Shown: positions 9,551 through 17,770, counted from the first letter of the stretch. The stretch is 64,000 nt of DNA from JAGORL01 sp964372415 (GCA_964372415.1 CAYJQH010000004.1:1-64000); one strand, 5' to 3'. Notes: generated by a model from the sequence alone, not told the origin. Translations and numbers: made by a program.

Positions 9551-10453
9551 TTATATTTTATCGACCAAGGTCTTTACCAGTTCTTTCAGATCTTCTCGTG
9601 AATAAAAATGAATCATGATCTTGCCGGAATTTCCTTTAAGATCAATCGAGACTTTTGTCCCAAATTTTTCCCTAAGTTCCGCCTCAATAGCAGCCACATT
9701 TGGATCTTTGGCTAGCTGAATACGTTTAGTGCTCGCCCCGGCCTTAGCCTCCGCCTCACGGACCGTCATGCCGCCTTTAAGCATCTCTTGGAAGAGTATT
9801 CGACGACGATTCAAGTCAGGCTCAGCTAATAATGTGCGCGCATGACTCCGGCTAAGAGCACCCTCGGCCAGGGCAGACAAGATATCCTCGTCAAGCTCGA
9901 GTAATCTTAGAGCGTTGGCTACCGCCGGCCGCGACTTTCCCACTTTTCTCGCCACGTCTTCCTGGCGCAAGCCAAAAGACGTGATGAGTTTTTGGTACGC
10001 CTTGGCTTCTTCAACGGGGTTAAGGTCAGCTCGTTGCACGTTTTCAATAAGCGCCAGTTCCAGCTTGTTTTGTTCTTGTTCTTTTGGTCTAACAATCACG
10101 GGAATTTTTAACAGCCCAAGACTCCGGGAGGCCCGCAGTCGACGTTCGCCGGCAATGAGCTCGTATTTACCGCCTCCAAGGTCGCTCACCACAAGCGGCT
10201 GCAAAATGCCGTGTTCCTTAATGCTCGCGGCTAATTCTTGAAGTTCCTGTTCGGCAAAATATTCGCGGGGTTGTTGTGTGTTTTCATGAATGTCACTCGG
10301 CGATACCTGGCGAATCTGGAGTTCGCCCTCCACCACCTCTAGAGGCTCTGGGGTAAACGAAGAAATGGAATTTTTATTAACCAAACTCGGTGCCACTGGT
10401 GCACTAATCAATGACCCAAGCCCTCTGCCTAATCCTCCCTTTATTTTTGACAT
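9551..10453 (-). CDS. parB: chromosome partitioning protein ParB
   Basis: ParB/Spo0J family, 300 residues. The CTPase/ParB motif AGERRLRASRSLGL and the ENVQRADLNPVEEAKAY motif are present, followed by a helix-turn-helix (QEDVARKVGKSRPAVANALRLL) for parS binding and a C-terminal dimerisation segment. The N-terminus begins with GGLGRGLGSLI, as usual for ParB. It lies 66 bases downstream of parA in the same operon. I see no perfect parS palindrome nearby. Confidence 0.95.
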   Translation of the reverse strand: MSKIKGGLGRGLGSLISAPVAPSLVNKNSISSFTPEPLEVVEGELQIRQVSPSDIHENTQQPREYFAEQELQELAASIKEHGILQPLVVSDLGGGKYELIAGERRLRASRSLGLLKIPVIVRPKEQEQNKLELALIENVQRADLNPVEEAKAYQKLITSFGLRQEDVARKVGKSRPAVANALRLLELDEDILSALAEGALSRSHARTLLAEPDLNRRRILFQEMLKGGMTVREAEAKAGASTKRIQLAKDPNVAAIEAELREKFGTKVSIDLKGNSGKIMIHFYSREDLKELVKTLVDKI

Positions 10454-10519
10454 AATATTTCGACTTCGAATGTATATGAGAAGGAGAAATCTCTGGTTCT
10501 GCGCAGTTATGTTACTCGC

Positions 10520-11284
10520 CTAAGCGACCTCCCGTTCCAAAAATTCCCGCGATAAACGTTCATATGCCTTGGCCGCTTTTGACGAAGAATCGTAATGGAC
10601 AATTGTTTTTCCAAAACTTGGGGCTTCGGCTAAACGAACGCTTCTCGGAATCACTGAACGGAAAATTTTTCCTGGAAAATGCTTATAAAGTTCTTGGAGC
10701 ACCTGATTGGATAAATTCGTCCGCGGATCAAACATGGTAATCACGGCTCCCATAATGGCGAGTTCAGGCTTTAAATGCTCACGAACTAAGTTGACGGTTT
10801 GCATGAGCTGTCCGAGGCCCTCCAGGGCATAATACTCTGCCTGCACTGGGACGAGTACGCTATCGCTAGCTACAAGGCCATTAATGGTTAAAAGACCGAG
10901 TGATGGCGGGTTATCGATAATAATGTAATCGTAATCATTTCTAACTCCAAGCAAGGCTTGCTCGAGCTTCCGCTCGCGATTAAATTCATTAACCAGCTCG
11001 ACCTGAGCTCCGGCTAAATTTGCATTACCCGGAAGAAGCTTAAGTCCTTGGTGCGCCGTGTCGATAACCAGCTCTTTGGTCGATTTCATTCCTGCCAGGG
11101 CCTCATAGGTTCCCTCAAGCGAACCCGCATCGTGCCCCAAACCGCTCGTGGCGTTACCCTGCGGATCCAAATCAACCAACAAAACATACTTGCCGTTCTC
11201 GGCCAAATACGCCGCCAAATTCATTGACGTGGTAGTCTTCCCTACCCCTCCTTTCTGATTGACCACGGATACGATATGCGCCAT
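10520..11284 (-). CDS. parA: chromosome partitioning ATPase ParA
   Basis: Walker-type ParA/Soj ATPase of 254 residues that works with ParB to segregate chromosome origins. The deviant Walker A motif KGGVGKTT follows the first beta strand directly (MAHIVSVVNQ), then LVDLDPQGNATSGLG and IIIDNPPSLGLLT. The ATG at 11284 matches the family start; an earlier in-frame start would add seven residues. The parAB pair often lies near the origin of replication, but no dnaA or DnaA-box cluster is visible here. Confidence 0.95.
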   Translation of the reverse strand: MAHIVSVVNQKGGVGKTTTSMNLAAYLAENGKYVLLVDLDPQGNATSGLGHDAGSLEGTYEALAGMKSTKELVIDTAHQGLKLLPGNANLAGAQVELVNEFNRERKLEQALLGVRNDYDYIIIDNPPSLGLLTINGLVASDSVLVPVQAEYYALEGLGQLMQTVNLVREHLKPELAIMGAVITMFDPRTNLSNQVLQELYKHFPGKIFRSVIPRSVRLAEAPSFGKTIVHYDSSSKAAKAYERLSREFLEREVA

Positions 11285-11427
11285 ACATCGCAAAGATTTT
11301 ACCACAGCAGCTCAAGAACAAACATCCCTTCTGGGGGTTGCGACCTTTAAACAATTCTGATATTATTTTGGCAATCCACAAACTGAAAACACACTAAGAT
11401 TAGTTACTTTAGGATGAATTATTAGAC

Positions 11428-11534
11428 TACTAAGTTTGGCAAAGTTTGAGGGATAACGAATTCCTACTCTATTTCATCCGTATCGAGTGTTGGCCTACTA
11501 AGTTCGGCGAGGTGAAGAGATAACGAATTCGTAC
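11428..11534 (+). repeat. two imperfect direct repeats of about 39 bp
   Basis: Units at about 11428-11466 and 11496-11534 share TACTAAGTT, GGC, then GATAACGAATTC and TAC. They sit between parA and the structured element at 11532. Otherwise the stretch between parA and the first tRNA (11306-11651) holds no gene. Confidence 0.65.
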
Positions 11535-11640
11535 TAAGTTTCGTCAGTTGCAAGGAGGAGACGAGTAAGGACGAGGCGTACTATAAAGTACGGTGAGTCC
11601 GACGGAGTCGACGACGCAGCAAATGGCGAAACTTGGGTAG
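11532..11640 (+). repeat. structured repeat element, copy A
   Basis: The outer arms CTAAGTTTCG (11534-11543) and CGAAACTTGG (11627-11636) pair. Inside is the hairpin GGCGTACT-ATAA-AGTACG and the words GGAGGAGACGAGT and CGGAGTCGACGACG, shared with copy B. It ends exactly 11 bases before the tRNA at 11652. The function is unknown: it could be a mobile palindromic repeat or a structured leader RNA. Confidence 0.7.
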
Positions 11641-11651
11641 GAATTCGATAC

Positions 11652-11728
11652 GGCTGGGTAGCTCAGTTGGTTAGAGCGAGGGACTCATAAGCCCTAGGTC
11701 GACGGTTCGATCCCGTCCCCAGCTACCA
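11652..11728 (+). tRNA. tRNA with CAT anticodon (elongator Met or Ile2)
   Basis: A cloverleaf of 77 bases with encoded CCA. The acceptor is GGCTGGG/CCCAGCT (G1-U72 wobble), the D arm GCTCAGTTGGTTAGAGC, the anticodon loop CTCATAA and the T arm GACGGTTCGATCCCGTC. The pair closing the anticodon loop is A-G, a mismatch. CAT could be elongator methionine or lysidine-modified isoleucine-2, and the sequence alone does not settle this. Confidence 0.93.
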
Positions 11729-11848
11729 AAGCCTCATTAAAAATCATTCTTCTGCGTCATGGGTCCCAGTTTTGTCCTCACCCTATTCTTCGGATACGTG
11801 TCGGCCAAAACATCCCGTTCCTTGCATAATAATTTTTACTGAGGCTTG
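11729..11848. repeat. inverted repeat flanking an otherwise empty stretch
   Basis: AAGCCTCATTAAAAATCATT just after the tRNA is repeated in inverted form as AATAATTTTTACTGAGGCTT near 11828-11848, with about 80 bases between. The rest of the space between the two CAT tRNAs (11729-12051) holds only structured copy B. Confidence 0.5.
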
Positions 11849-11917
11849 GGGATTACTTGCGCGATAAACTAAAAACTGATAATGTATTGCGACTGCACAG
11901 TGTTACTTTGAAAACCC

Positions 11918-12040
11918 ACTAAGTTTGGTCAGATTCAAGGAGGAGACGAGTCAGGGCAAGGCGTACCCCGACGGCCTACGGCGTCGGAGCTGTACGAGCC
12001 GAACGGAGTCGACGACGAAAAGATAGCCAAACTTGGGTAG
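11918..12040 (+). repeat. structured repeat element, copy B
   Basis: This element has the same design as copy A. The outer arms are CTAAGTTTGG and CCAAACTTGG, so the C-G to G-C change relative to copy A is compensated on the other arm. The central hairpin is longer: GGCGTAC, a CCCCGACGGCC...GGCGTCGG extension, then GTACG. It ends 11 bases before the initiator tRNA at 12052, the same spacing as copy A. Confidence 0.72.
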
Positions 12041-12051
12041 GTTTTATATGC

Positions 12052-12128
12052 CGCGGGGTAGAGCAGCCAGGCAGCTCGTCGGGCTCATAACCCGAAGGTC
12101 GTCGGTTCAAATCCGACCCCCGCAACCA
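12052..12128 (+). tRNA. initiator tRNA-fMet (CAT)
   Basis: The acceptor CGCGGGG/CCCCGCA leaves the C1-A72 mismatch diagnostic of initiator tRNA. The anticodon stem ends in three G-C pairs (GGG-CTCATAA-CCC). CCA is encoded. The total is 77 bases. Confidence 0.97.
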
Positions 12129-12159
12129 AAAATATCCGCCAAACGGCGGATATTTTTGT
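12129..12159 (+). terminator. terminator after tRNA-fMet
   Basis: AAATATCCGCC pairs with GGCGGATATTT, followed by a T run. Confidence 0.85.
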
Positions 12160-12246
12160 TCTTAGTAAAACGAAGAATCACATAAATTCATCTGCATGTT
12201 TACCTTGCAATTTCTCTAAAAATACCTTACCCTACTGTCCAGCCAT

Positions 12247-12332
12247 GCCACGGTGGCGGAATGGTATACGCGGCGGACTCAAAATCCGCTTCCAGCAATG
12301 GAGTGAGGGTTCGACTCCCTCCCGTGGTACCA
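12247..12332 (+). tRNA. tRNA-Leu (CAA)
   Basis: This is a class II tRNA of 86 bases. The acceptor is GCCACGG/CCGTGGT, the D arm starts TGGCGGAAT, the anticodon loop CTCAAAA gives CAA, and a long variable arm (TTCCAGCAATGGAG) marks leucine. CCA is encoded. Confidence 0.96.
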
Positions 12333-12362
12333 AAAATCTTCCGATCACTCGGAGGATTTTTG
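12333..12362 (+). terminator. terminator after tRNA-Leu
   Basis: AAATCTTCCGA pairs with TCGGAGGATTTTTG. It also faces the end of the minus-strand gene at 12364, so it may act in both directions. Confidence 0.8.
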
Positions 12363-12363
12363 T

Positions 12364-12855
12364 TTAGAATAATGACTCGATACCGACCGTCAAAATCGTC
12401 ACTACAACAGAGCCTATTAAGAGACCGGAAAGAATGCCGGTGGCGGCTGTTTTAAACGGAATATTTAAAGCTACTGCTCCGAAAGTAGCGGTCCACACAC
12501 CGGTTAAAGGTAAGGGTATGGCCACAAAAATTGCGAGGCCGATAAGGCCATAGGTTGTGTAATGACCATGCAATTTTTTCCTCCCCCGTTCAAGAAATGT
12601 ATCCAGGGGTCTAACTAAAGCAGGCAGACGTTGAACACAAAAATTGCGCAGCCTTGCCAAACCAAAATAAAGAGGCAAAAAAATAAGACTGCCCCCAATA
12701 AAGGTAAAAATAATAGCCTCAAGCGGTGACAGACTGTAATCCAGAATGCCAACTGGAACTGATAGCCTAAACTCAGCAATTGGTATCGCAGCTAAAATTA
12801 TCACCCTAAGAAAAGCCGGCACATTCCCGACCGCTGCTAATAAAAATTCAATCAT
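12364..12855 (-). CDS. small multidrug-export-like membrane protein (COG2426)
   Basis: Integral membrane protein of 163 residues with about four to five hydrophobic segments. The motifs AAIPIAEFRLSVPVGI near the N-terminus and VAIPLPLTGVWTATFGAVAL in the second half match the Sm_multidrug_ex family (PF06695). The actual substrate is not established for the family. It stands at the end of the minus-strand dacA-scpB-scpA group and is separated from dacA by 20 bases of CTAG-rich repeat. Confidence 0.82.
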   Translation of the reverse strand: MIEFLLAAVGNVPAFLRVIILAAIPIAEFRLSVPVGILDYSLSPLEAIIFTFIGGSLIFLPLYFGLARLRNFCVQRLPALVRPLDTFLERGRKKLHGHYTTYGLIGLAIFVAIPLPLTGVWTATFGAVALNIPFKTAATGILSGLLIGSVVVTILTVGIESLF

Positions 12856-12875
12856 ATGCGTGGTGACGCTAGTGG

Positions 12876-13871
12876 CTAGTCGGCTAGTTGGCTAGTCGCT
12901 AGTTCATCCGGCCAGGTGAAGGTATTAAAAGACCAGGACGCGAGCCCGATGGCATCAATGAACCTATCGTCTTTTTCTGGAGCGCCAAGGACAACCACAA
13001 TAATCTCATGTCCCCCTTCGCGAATAACTGCGCTTACACAGTACCCAGCCTGCGGGATATACCCCGTCTTGCCGCCAAGCACACGATAATCTCCGGTGTT
13101 CAAAGCTGAGGAGAGTAGAAGATCGGTAGACGGCACCTGCACTACCCGACCACTCGCGTGTCCTACTGCGTAGGTTTCTTTCTGCATTAAATTGGCGAGA
13201 ATTGGGTTTTTACGAGCCGTATCTAAAAGAACCGTGAGATCTTCGGCCGTCGAAACATTATTTGGCGAGAGTCCGCTCAGGTCTTCAAAATGGGTATTTG
13301 TAAGCCCCAAGTCAGCCGCCTTAGCGTTCATTCGAGTCACAAAATCTTCGGTGCTCAAACCCACGGCCCGAGCCAAGGCCAGCGTCGCCGTGTTGTCTGA
13401 GCCCACGATGCTTGCCCCCAAAACATCACGCAAGGCCACGGTGTCGTTATAGTACAAATAAACTCGGCCGGTACCGGCAAAATCAGCCTCGTGCAAAACA
13501 AAATCACTTGCCAAGTCTGGTTCAGACTCTAAAAAGACAAGGCCGGTCATCAATTTTGAAATACTGCCAATCGATCGCACCTCCTCAGGACGCTTAGCGA
13601 ACAAAACCTCCCCACTCCCCGCATCACGAACAATGACACTTTGAGCGGAAGTGATAATACCGTACGAATCCTCTTCGGTTTTTATTGGTGGCTCTGGCCG
13701 CACGTCACCGGCCATCTTTAAGTATGGTCCGGAAGTAAAGGACACCGCTGCGAATAGAGGATCTTGGGCTACCACTTTGCCTACCTGAAGCTCAAGCGCT
13801 GCGGCATCAACCGGCATAACGCCAACCAAACTCGCCGCAGCTAATAACTGAAGTAGTCCTTTTATAATCAT
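12876..13871 (-). CDS. dacA: D-alanyl-D-alanine carboxypeptidase (PBP5 family)
   Basis: Serine peptidase of the S11 family that trims the terminal D-Ala of peptidoglycan stem peptides outside the membrane. The N-terminus is a signal peptide (MIIKGLLQLLAAASLVGVMPVDAAA). The three penicillin-binding motifs are present: SISK near residue 101, SDN near residue 157, and KTG in LGGKTGYIPQAGYC. The C-terminal membrane anchor domain of PBP5 is absent, so the protein (331 aa) may be secreted or retained by the signal sequence. The start overlaps the scpB stop by four bases. Confidence 0.92.
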   Translation of the reverse strand: MIIKGLLQLLAAASLVGVMPVDAAALELQVGKVVAQDPLFAAVSFTSGPYLKMAGDVRPEPPIKTEEDSYGIITSAQSVIVRDAGSGEVLFAKRPEEVRSIGSISKLMTGLVFLESEPDLASDFVLHEADFAGTGRVYLYYNDTVALRDVLGASIVGSDNTATLALARAVGLSTEDFVTRMNAKAADLGLTNTHFEDLSGLSPNNVSTAEDLTVLLDTARKNPILANLMQKETYAVGHASGRVVQVPSTDLLLSSALNTGDYRVLGGKTGYIPQAGYCVSAVIREGGHEIIVVVLGAPEKDDRFIDAIGLASWSFNTFTWPDELATSQLAD

Positions 13872-14455
13872 ACTTCCCCCTTGTCTTGCACCCCTCTTGT
13901 TTCCTGTTCTTCCCCCGTCATCACCGCCTTTAAAAGCGTCTCGATATGAGCATTGTGGTGGAGCTCAGCATAATCTGGTAGCTCTTCGATTTTGGTAATT
14001 CCCAGATACCGGAGGGCGTCGGATGAAAGGATATAAGTAGGCTGCAGTCCAGCACCTTCTTTTTCTTCAATCAGACCTCTCACGAGCAGGTTGCGGAGAA
14101 TCAAACCGCAGTTCACACCACGAATGGCCTCAATCTCAGGCTTTGTAACAGGACCTCTGTACGCAATAATCGTTAAGGTTTCAAGTGAAGGTCGAGTAAG
14201 TTCTGCCGAGAAATCTTCCTTGCTTAAATTTTTGACGATTTCAGAAGCCGCGGGATTGGTTACAAACTGCGCCTCATCATTTACCCGAAGCAAATGAATT
14301 CCTGAGTGAGCGACATTGCGAGCCTTCTCAATACCATCGAGCGCTTCTTTAACCTCATCTTCCGATGACGCCGAAATCTTCGCCAGACGTTTAATACTGA
14401 GCGGTGCCGCTGAGGCGAACAGGATTGCTTCCAACATCGGTACAAGATTGGTCAT
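13868..14455 (-). CDS. scpB: segregation and condensation protein B
   Basis: Winged-helix subunit of the SMC-ScpAB condensin complex, 195 residues. The N-terminal LEAILFASAAPLSIKRLAKI and the central RPSLETLTIIAYRGPVTKPEIEAIRGVNC segments are family signatures. It overlaps dacA by four bases, and the C/G-rich palindrome at 14459-14506 separates it from scpA. SMC itself is not in the window. Confidence 0.95.
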   Translation of the reverse strand: MTNLVPMLEAILFASAAPLSIKRLAKISASSEDEVKEALDGIEKARNVAHSGIHLLRVNDEAQFVTNPAASEIVKNLSKEDFSAELTRPSLETLTIIAYRGPVTKPEIEAIRGVNCGLILRNLLVRGLIEEKEGAGLQPTYILSSDALRYLGITKIEELPDYAELHHNAHIETLLKAVMTGEEQETRGVQDKGEV

Positions 14456-14458
14456 AGC

Positions 14459-14506
14459 ATTGTGTCTCCACCTTGTTTAAGGGGGAGATTAAGAGGGGGT
14501 CAGTCC
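14459..14506. repeat. palindromic CT-rich repeat at the scpB/scpA junction
   Basis: CTCCACCTTGTTTAAGGGGGAG followed by AGAGGGGGTCAG belongs to the same family as the repeats in dprA and the rsmB-like gene. It supplies the stop codon of scpA. Confidence 0.75.
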
Positions 14507-15228
14507 AGAGCTTGTTCAAGTTCAATTTCACTAAACGAACTCTTCTGTCTGGCCACGACTAGCCGTCTACGAAGGAGCTCTAAAAGCGCTAAAAAGCTTA
14601 CCACAACTTCCATTTTATTCTTAGCGCCGCTCACCACTTCTTTAAACGACATGCTGGCTCTGACTCGCAAGGCCTCGGTCATCTCGCGTAAACGTTCTTC
14701 AACGGACTTGGTTCGTTCCATCCTTGATTCCTGAAGTGCAAAAAATGGTTGTAGTCGTTTGAGTATGCTCTTAAAAGTTTCAACTAGAACTTGGATGGAC
14801 AAATTACTTCCCGGAGCAAGCGTTACCTTACCTTCCTTTATAAGGAGGAGTAAGGGGAGGTCAAGCCTTATATACGGCCGAGCAATGAGCGGCGTCTTCA
14901 TGTACATGTCCTCGAGCTTCCCTGCTGCACTAGCGTATTCCTGGTAAATCCGCAGTTGATCTTTAAGCCGCTCAGCCGCCGCGTCGTCATCGGTGGTTTG
15001 TAAGTACGGAAGAAGTTCGCGGCTTTTAAGGTAAATAAGACGAGTAGCCACAAGCAAAAAATCCGCCATCTCATCAGCCGGAACATTATGAGAATCAAGA
15101 TATTGCAAATACCTATCGGCGACTTCGGAGAGCGACACGGTAGTAATGGCAAGCTCTTGTTTTTCGATGAGTTCTAAAAGAAGCCCTAAAGGTCCCTGAA
15201 ACGTCTCTTGCTCTACAGCAAAGGCCAT
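14500..15228 (-). CDS. scpA: segregation and condensation protein A
   Basis: Kleisin subunit of the SMC condensin, 242 residues. The N-terminus FQGPLGLLLELIEKQELAITTVSLSEVADRYL is the classic ScpA signature, followed by DFLLVATRLIYLKSRELLP. The C-terminal winged-helix region (VVSFLALLELLRRRLVVARQ) is also present. A C/T-rich palindrome is read in frame around 14829-14860 (LPLLLLIKEGKVTL). scpA lies upstream of scpB in one operon. Confidence 0.95.
   Translation of the reverse strand: MAFAVEQETFQGPLGLLLELIEKQELAITTVSLSEVADRYLQYLDSHNVPADEMADFLLVATRLIYLKSRELLPYLQTTDDDAAAERLKDQLRIYQEYASAAGKLEDMYMKTPLIARPYIRLDLPLLLLIKEGKVTLAPGSNLSIQVLVETFKSILKRLQPFFALQESRMERTKSVEERLREMTEALRVRASMSFKEVVSGAKNKMEVVVSFLALLELLRRRLVVARQKSSFSEIELEQALD
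14829..14862. repeat. in-frame palindromic repeat in scpA
   Basis: CCTTCCTTTATAAGGAGG, then TAAGGGGAGGTCA, belongs to the dispersed C/T-rich palindrome family. It is translated in frame in the linker half of ScpA. Confidence 0.6.
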
Positions 15229-15292
15229 AATGTAGGAAAATTATAGCAAACTTCGCCATAAAAAACAACCTTATAAACTGCCTTTTTTCCCG

Positions 15293-15321
15293 TTGACAGA
15301 AGCGGTTTTTGCTGCTAATAT
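15293..15321 (+). promoter_or_regulatory. sigma70-type promoter of the IS110-like/array unit
   Basis: TTGACA at 15293-15298 and TAATAT at 15316-15321 are separated by 17 bases. It is one of the best promoter matches in the window. Confidence 0.8.
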
Positions 15322-15327
15322 CCGCGG

Positions 15328-15427
15328 TTCGTTGGTAACCCAACGTCCCTACCTCGCCAGTCCCCCGACCAGGCGATCAAGGTAGTTCCGTCAATTATGC
15401 GCCTAGGGCGCGTTTCTGAGGTGTTCC
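15328..15427 (+). promoter_or_regulatory. structured 5' leader
   Basis: Three successive hairpins lie between promoter and start codon: CGTTGG-TAAC-CCAACG, then CTACCTCGCC with GGCGATCAAGGTAG, then GCGCC-TAG-GGCGC. A GAGGTG Shine-Dalgarno sequence follows at 15418-15423. The leader resembles the hairpin array found after the gene. Confidence 0.6.
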
Positions 15428-17347
15428 TTGAACCCCAAGTCCCTGATCGAGGCCGCTATCCGAACGATCGGCATCCGTCATCGCACCAAGAAGACCAAGG
15501 CCGGCGAGGCCCGCCCCACCCAGGTGGCCATCCGCTACCAGGGCGAGGTCAAGCCGAAGATCCTGACCTTCGAGTCGGACGACGACGAGCTCGACTGGGT
15601 GCGCGGCACCTACCCGATGACCTACCGCGACGCCACGGCCGAGGACATTGCGCTCCTCCAGGACCGGGAGCGGCTGCCGGCGCGGCACATCAAGCTCCGC
15701 AAGATTACGGCGGAGGAGGCCGCCGAGCTGCCCGCCGAGCTCGTCGAGAAGGAGGAGTCCAAGAAGAAGGGCACCTCCTACCGCCGCAAGCAGATCCCGG
15801 CCAGCTACGACGGGCTCCAGCCCGGAGATGTCTACGCCATGAGCATGGGCGGCTCCGGTGACCGACTGGCCTTCGCGCTCTCACGCGCCGGTGAGTCCAA
15901 GAAGGCCCACCTGTTCCGCATCAGCACCAAGAACCTGAAGGAGCTCCGGAGCGAGGAAGCGAGCAAGGACAACGACCCGGTGATGCTCGTCGAGGCCCTC
16001 CAGGTCGCGCCCGAGCTCTTCTACCTGGTAGATGCCAAGGACCGGGCCCTGATCTGGGTCCGCGAGTGCTACCGCGCCCGGATCGACGCCATGAAGGCGC
16101 GGATCGGCTGCGAGCAGCGCCTCAGGCAGCAGCTCATCGGGCAGGTCTTCTGCGACCCGAACGGTGACTTCTCCGAGCTCGCGGTCGAAAACGCGTTCGA
16201 CAAGCTCAAGGCCAACGACCGCGTGTACCAGAACCTCGAAGACGAGGAAGCGCAGCGCGAGAAGTTGCTCGTCAAGGCCGTCGAGGCCATGCCCGAGTGG
16301 GAGCACGTGTTCAGCCAGGTCACCGGCCTCGGGCCGATGATCGCCGCGCGCCTCCTCTACGCCATCGCCAACGTCCGCCGCTTCGTGGGCGTGGCCAGTC
16401 CGGACGAGGTGCTCAAGCTCCGGGCCGAGGCCCGCGAGTACGAGGAGCTGGTCGGGCTCGACAAGTTCCTGCCCGAGCTCGACGACCGCCTGAACGAGTG
16501 CCAGTTTCGACAGGAGCTCATGGCGCAAGTCGAGGCCCACTGGACGGCCATCGGTCGCAAGACCTACGCCGAGCACATCCTGGACGCGAGCCTGCTCTAC
16601 GGCAAGGCCGCTGAAACCCGCAAGCAGGCCTACGCGGCCGGGCAGGAGCCCGACCCGGAAGTCATCAAGAAGCTCCACGCCGAGGCGCGTGAGCACCTCA
16701 TCGACGGCCACTACAAGGAAGGTCTCGCGGCCCTGCCGGAGAAGGTCCGGAACCGCGACAACCACTACCAGGTGGTCCAGATCGTGCGGAGCCACTGCGA
16801 ACGACTCGGCCTCAAGACCGAGGTCGAGGCCCTGAACCTGGCCCTCGAGAACTACAAGCTGATCACCGAGCTCCACCGCCAGGCGCACAGCAAGAGCAGG
16901 TCGCGCTTCACCGCCTACTGCGGGGTGCATGTCATGCGGGGCGGCAAGTACGGCGACCGGCCGACCGAGAAGCAGTTCCCGCGGCGCCGCCACGGTGACG
17001 TGGCCAACTACTCGCCAGACGCGCGGCAGGGGCTCTACCTCCTCGGGGATCAGTGGAACAAGCGACCGGACAGCCTCTGGGGCCAGAAGCTCCGGGCCAA
17101 CAAGGTCGCGCTGCGCGCCAAGCACCCCGAGCCCATCAAGGTGGAGGGCAAGCAGCGCTACACCGATGGGCACATCCACAAGATGGCCATCTGGCGCACC
17201 CTGACCCAGTTCGCCCACTGGCTCTTTGACCAGCTCATCAAGCTCGACGGCGGCCCCGGGGCCGACCTCGACTTGCCGGGCGAGCCGACGGCGCCCGCGC
17301 CGAAGCTCCTGCCGGTCGTCACCACGCAGGTGCCGGCCGGGGCGTAG
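15428..17347 (+). CDS. IS110/Nop-like helix-hairpin-helix protein, candidate RNA-guided effector
   Basis: This is a 639-residue protein. Residues about 297-322 (VTGLGPMIAARLLYAIANV, RRF) match the helix-hairpin-helix of the IS110/IS116/IS902 C-terminal domain. After a helical insert of about 170 residues, the rest of that domain resumes near residue 491 (SRFTAYCGVHVMRGG, then FPRRRHGDVANYSPDARQGL) and ends with HKMAIWRTLTQFAHWLFDQL. I cannot see the N-terminal DEDD RuvC-like nuclease of true IS110 transposases; residues 1-190 are charged and unrecognised. The TTG start is set by GAGGTG five bases upstream. GC content is clearly above that of neighbouring genes, which suggests transfer. An array of about 30 hairpins follows directly and shares the promoter and terminator. 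Tas proteins of TIGR-Tas systems are a related possibility. Family assignment is moderately sure; function is inferred. Confidence 0.6.
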   Translation: MNPKSLIEAAIRTIGIRHRTKKTKAGEARPTQVAIRYQGEVKPKILTFESDDDELDWVRGTYPMTYRDATAEDIALLQDRERLPARHIKLRKITAEEAAELPAELVEKEESKKKGTSYRRKQIPASYDGLQPGDVYAMSMGGSGDRLAFALSRAGESKKAHLFRISTKNLKELRSEEASKDNDPVMLVEALQVAPELFYLVDAKDRALIWVRECYRARIDAMKARIGCEQRLRQQLIGQVFCDPNGDFSELAVENAFDKLKANDRVYQNLEDEEAQREKLLVKAVEAMPEWEHVFSQVTGLGPMIAARLLYAIANVRRFVGVASPDEVLKLRAEAREYEELVGLDKFLPELDDRLNECQFRQELMAQVEAHWTAIGRKTYAEHILDASLLYGKAAETRKQAYAAGQEPDPEVIKKLHAEAREHLIDGHYKEGLAALPEKVRNRDNHYQVVQIVRSHCERLGLKTEVEALNLALENYKLITELHRQAHSKSRSRFTAYCGVHVMRGGKYGDRPTEKQFPRRRHGDVANYSPDARQGLYLLGDQWNKRPDSLWGQKLRANKVALRAKHPEPIKVEGKQRYTDGHIHKMAIWRTLTQFAHWLFDQLIKLDGGPGADLDLPGEPTAPAPKLLPVVTTQVPAGA

Positions 17348-17642
17348 GGACGGATCGACGATTCGTCCCAGACCGTAAACCGTTCCGCTCGGTCGAGGGT
17401 GGCTTCACCGCCGCCCTCGACCCTCAATTCCACCGCTCGAACTCTCGAGCCGTGAAATTGGGGATTCGATTCAACCACTGCCCTCTGCGTTCCGGGCTTC
17501 GTTTCCCCACCCCTTGGATCATCAAAAGGACTTCTGCGAAACACTAAGCGAAATCGCGTTTGATGATCCACCCTTTGGCTGTCGTAGGCTAACGTGTTTG
17601 TCAAACGTGCATGGTTCAGACAGCCACCCCTTCGGTCATCGA

Positions 17643-17742
17643 NNNNNNNNNNNNNNNNNNNNNNNNNNNNNNNNNNNNNNNNNNNNNNNNNNNNNNNNNN
17701 NNNNNNNNNNNNNNNNNNNNNNNNNNNNNNNNNNNNNNNNNN
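17643..17742. other. assembly gap (100 N) inside the hairpin array
   Basis: Exactly 100 N, the usual placeholder for a gap of unknown size. GGTCATC stands before it and TGACC just after, so a module is interrupted and the array may be longer than seen. Confidence 0.98.
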
Positions 17743-17770
17743 GCTGACCCTTCCAAAGTTCCTTCCAAAA

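Noticed and set aside
9551..11400. parS site near parAB
   Set aside because: No TGTTTCACGTGAAACA-like palindrome was found by eye around the operon.
15881..17218. 445-codon open frame on the minus strand opposite the IS110-like gene
   Set aside because: The GC-rich codons of the plus-strand gene leave the antisense frame open. The protein is repetitive in Leu, Val, Glu and Asp and matches no family, and the plus-strand gene has promoter, Shine-Dalgarno and recognisable motifs.
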